From NCBI GenBank assembly GCA_964408155.1, contig CAYOYJ010000103.1, positions 1 through 8,971 of the forward strand: a DNA stretch of 8,971 nt, written 5' to 3'. Position 1 is the first letter of the stretch. Every line of letters begins with the position of its first letter. A program made the translations under genes and the position numbers. This document shows positions 7,045 to 8,971 of this stretch, one piece after another. Under the pieces are notes generated by a model. It was not told the origin of the DNA and did not search any database. It saw nothing but the letters and a program-made list of their open reading frames with translations. Source of the DNA: JAAYKM01 sp964408155. Lineage in GTDB: Bacteria > Desulfobacterota > Syntrophia > Syntrophales > JAAYKM01.

Positions 7045-8004
7045 TTATCCCGCCGATAAGACGAGGCGGCTCAACAGAGGAAAATGATCGGAGGGAAAGC
7101 AGTTTTCTCTCTGCAGTTGGATAATACGGGCCTCCCTGACCTGAACGGACGGGGGAACGAAAATGTAATCGAAGCGGAACCGGAAAAAATAGCGCCGGAA
7201 ACCATGATAGGTCGCCGCTCGGGGTTGATCGGGGTGACGATCCCGAAAGGTATCGATCAGCGGTTCAGGATTCGCAACATATCCGCCGTTTTGGCCCCTC
7301 AAGTGTCGCTTGCCCTTCAGAAAATCAATTGAAACATTTTTTTCGCCGGCATTAAAATCCCCTGTTAAAATAAATGGATCGGGGAAACGCCGGTTTTGAA
7401 TCAGCCGGGATAACAACATGACGCTTCTTTTTCGGGAACGGCGGGAAAGGTGATCCAAGTGGACATTAAAGCAATAAAATGTCTGATGGGTATTGCGGTC
7501 AATCAACCTGACCCAGGTGCAGGTTCGCGGGATGATGTTGCCCCAGCTCCTTGAGCGCGGGATATGGGGCGTTTCCGAAAACCAGAGGGTTCCCGCCTCG
7601 GAGACGTCAAACCGCCTCGCATCATAAAAGATGGCCGTATGCAACCCCCTGTTGTCGCCGAGATTTCCAACACCGACCTTCTCGTAACCGGGGAGCATCG
7701 TACGAATGGCGGAAATTTGAAAATCGAGTGCTTCCTGAAGCCCCAACACCTCAGGACGATAGCGCTCCAGAATTTCCCGCACCAATGGACGGCGAAAAAT
7801 CCAGTGATTCCGACCATCTTCACGTGTACCACGCCGGATATTGAAGCTCATGACGCTCAGATTTAAGCCTTTTGTTTCCGACGGGTTCAGGGCATAATCC
7901 TGAAGCGGCTCTGCCCGCCTTGACTCCGGACTGAGACCTTCCAGCCAGATGAGCAGTTTTTGTACGGGCTTGATGTACTGACGCGGAAAACCGAATTGCA
8001 ACAT
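7045..8004 (-). CDS. Endonuclease/exonuclease/phosphatase (EEP) family metal-dependent hydrolase
   Basis: Member of the DNase I-like Mg2+-dependent phosphoesterase superfamily (319 residues). The whole catalytic set is visible: N55 (VMSFNIRRG), E91 (GLQEAL), H182 (FNVHLDH), D216 and N218 (LTGDFNAG), D279 (RFDYIF) and D306/H307 (PSDHFPL). WFSETP (141-146) and RSWG (152-155) are typical of the bacterial EEP-1-type subgroup. The true substrate is not predictable: such proteins cleave nucleic acids, phospholipids or phosphoinositides. About 47 residues precede the first catalytic strand; this stretch has no clear signal peptide or membrane helix. ATG at 8004 is the only Met start before the domain; its ribosome site is weak (AAGG about 13 bases upstream), so a downstream alternative codon cannot be excluded. 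It is convergent with the kinase gene and divergent from tex, so it is probably monocistronic. The C-terminus is complete. Confidence 0.9.
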   Translation of the reverse strand: MLQFGFPRQYIKPVQKLLIWLEGLSPESRRAEPLQDYALNPSETKGLNLSVMSFNIRRGTREDGRNHWIFRRPLVREILERYRPEVLGLQEALDFQISAIRTMLPGYEKVGVGNLGDNRGLHTAIFYDARRFDVSEAGTLWFSETPHIPRSRSWGNIIPRTCTWVRLIDRNTHQTFYCFNVHLDHLSRRSRKRSVMLLSRLIQNRRFPDPFILTGDFNAGEKNVSIDFLKGKRHLRGQNGGYVANPEPLIDTFRDRHPDQPRAATYHGFRRYFFRFRFDYIFVPPSVQVREARIIQLQRENCFPSDHFPLLSRLVLSAG

Positions 8005-8231
8005 ACTGTTAAACTTACCTTAGCGAAACAACCTAATAATGACTCCTCTGCTCATTCTCTTAGGCAAAGTTGATGCCCTTTAATCACGATGCCGGGGAAA
8101 AAGCAAGTCCATATGCAACAGAAATTATTTATCCGGTTCGCCAAACGCCATCCTCATCCTCTCCATTGCATATCAGAGCAAGACCGTGCTAAGTAGCGCT
8201 TTCTTTTAACCATAATCCCGAAAGGAACAGC
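8005..8231. promoter_or_regulatory. Divergent intergenic region between the EEP hydrolase gene and tex
   Basis: Non-coding gap of 227 bp that must hold promoters for both outward-facing genes. I found no pair of -35/-10 boxes good enough to place either start; CATAAT (8211-8216) is a possible -10 for tex without a convincing -35. AAGGA at 8222-8226 is the tex ribosome site. An open frame of 35 codons (8089-8196, plus) lacks a Shine-Dalgarno sequence and is probably chance. Confidence 0.45.
8111..8173. repeat. Spaced 8-bp inverted repeat
   Basis: ATATGCAA (8111-8118) and its exact reverse complement TTGCATAT (8166-8173) flank 47 bp in the divergent promoter region. It could be a pair of regulator half-sites. 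In a region this size an 8-bp inverted match is not rare by chance, so the call is tentative. Confidence 0.22.
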
Positions 8232-8971
8232 ATGAATCCAGCAAGACATGAGAAGATCGGAAGGGAATTGGGCATTTCGGCGGGCCAAGTCGCGGCGACG
8301 TCGGCATTGCTTGATGAGGGCGCAATGGTACCTTTCATCGCCCGCTACCGAAAAGAAATAACGGGCGCCCTTGATGAGGTGGTCATCACGGTCATCCGGG
8401 ATCGGCTTGAGCAATTGGAGGAGTTGGATAATCGCCGGGAGGCCGTCCTGAAGTCGCTCACCGAGCGAAACCTCCTGACGGATGACTTGCAGCAAAGGAT
8501 CGCCGCCGCGGAAACTCTCTCGGAGCTGGAAGATATCTACCTGCCCTTCCGGCCAAAACGCCGGACCCGGGCGACCGTCGCAAAAGAAAAGGGACTCGAA
8601 CCCCTGGCCCTCAAAATCTTCGCCCAGGAAACGATGGACCTGGCAACCGAAGCGGAACCTTTTATCGATCCGGAGAAAGGGATCGCCTCGGTCGAAGAGG
8701 CCCTGGCGGGGGCGCGGGACATCATCGCCGAGTGGATCAACGAAGACCAGGAAGCGCGCACACAAATGCGCGACCTGTTCTCCGCGAAAGGAATCATCCG
8801 GTCCCGGGTCATTCCGGAGAAGGAACCCGAAGGGATAAAATACAAGGATTACTACGACTGGTCGGAACCGGTTTCCGCCGCACCGTCCCACCGGGTGCTG
8901 GCCATGCGCCGGGGAGAGCGGGAAGAATTCCTCATGATGCGGATCGCCCCGCCCGAAGAAGAAGCGCTCTT
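8232..8971 (+). CDS. tex: Tex family RNA-binding transcription accessory protein, 3' end beyond window
   Basis: Conserved cytoplasmic nucleic-acid-binding protein; YhgF/Tex homologues influence transcription and stress tolerance and have a C-terminal S1 domain, here outside the window. The visible 246 codons match the Tex N-terminal region: ALLDEGAMVPFIARYRKEITGAL (from residue 25, quoted in part), EDIYLPFRPKRRTRA, KGLEPLA, AGARDIIAEW, KYKDYYDW and PSHRVLAMRRGEREE. These track the E. coli YhgF blocks (VPFIARYRKEITG, LPYKPKRRTR, FRDYFD, PSHRALAMFRG) in order and spacing. The start at ATG 8232 has AAGGA at 8222-8226 and gives the family's usual N-terminal length. The YqgF-like nuclease-fold, helix-hairpin-helix and S1 parts are not visible. 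The frame is intact to the last base. It stands alone behind a 227-bp gap, so it should have its own promoter. Confidence 0.95.
   Translation, partial: MNPARHEKIGRELGISAGQVAATSALLDEGAMVPFIARYRKEITGALDEVVITVIRDRLEQLEELDNRREAVLKSLTERNLLTDDLQQRIAAAETLSELEDIYLPFRPKRRTRATVAKEKGLEPLALKIFAQETMDLATEAEPFIDPEKGIASVEEALAGARDIIAEWINEDQEARTQMRDLFSAKGIIRSRVIPEKEPEGIKYKDYYDWSEPVSAAPSHRVLAMRRGEREEFLMMRIAPPEEEAL

Noticed and set aside
8089..8196. 35-codon plus-strand frame upstream of tex
   Set aside because: No Shine-Dalgarno sequence before either ATG and no recognisable motif; it spans the region that must hold promoters.

Overview
The window looks like chromosomal DNA of a deltaproteobacterium-type anaerobe (Desulfobacterota, perhaps a Syntrophales relative). 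Base composition is moderate, and the locus is packed with large soluble multi-domain histidine kinases that carry fused receiver domains, an arrangement common in that group. This assignment is inferred from gene style only; no rRNA or other taxonomic marker is present.

Positions 1-7000 form a plus-strand signalling block. It opens with the 3' part of a GAF-histidine kinase cut by the window edge (3-1409). A 112-bp gap containing a near-consensus sigma70-type promoter follows. Next comes a REC-PAS-kinase-REC hybrid (1522-3498), then oligoribonuclease orn (3533-4165) 34 bp downstream. A candidate 36-codon small ORF with an excellent Shine-Dalgarno sequence sits just behind orn (4180-4290). 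After an AT-rich leader comes an 845-residue hybrid kinase (4451-6988). It has an N-terminal Rossmann-like domain and ends in REC-REC-GGDEF, the layout of PleD, but with an eroded GGDEF signature.

Positions 7000-8971 hold housekeeping-type genes. A minus-strand endonuclease/exonuclease/phosphatase-family hydrolase (8004-7045) converges on the kinase block. A 227-bp divergent intergenic region separates it from the 5' part of tex (8232 to the window end), a conserved RNA-binding transcription accessory protein.

Working together: the three kinases have no transmembrane segments and no DNA-binding output domain, so they should sense cytoplasmic signals and pass phosphate to partners encoded elsewhere. 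Orn finishes RNA decay and, in other bacteria, clears pGpG, the breakdown product of c-di-GMP. Its position among kinases, one with a GGDEF-derived domain, is suggestive, but a functional link is inference. The most unusual items are the Rossmann-kinase-PleD-like fusion with a dead GGDEF, the small ORF behind orn, a Cys/His cluster inside the PAS region of the second kinase, and two long homopolymer runs inside kinase genes. No mobile element, CRISPR array, tRNA or rRNA was seen.
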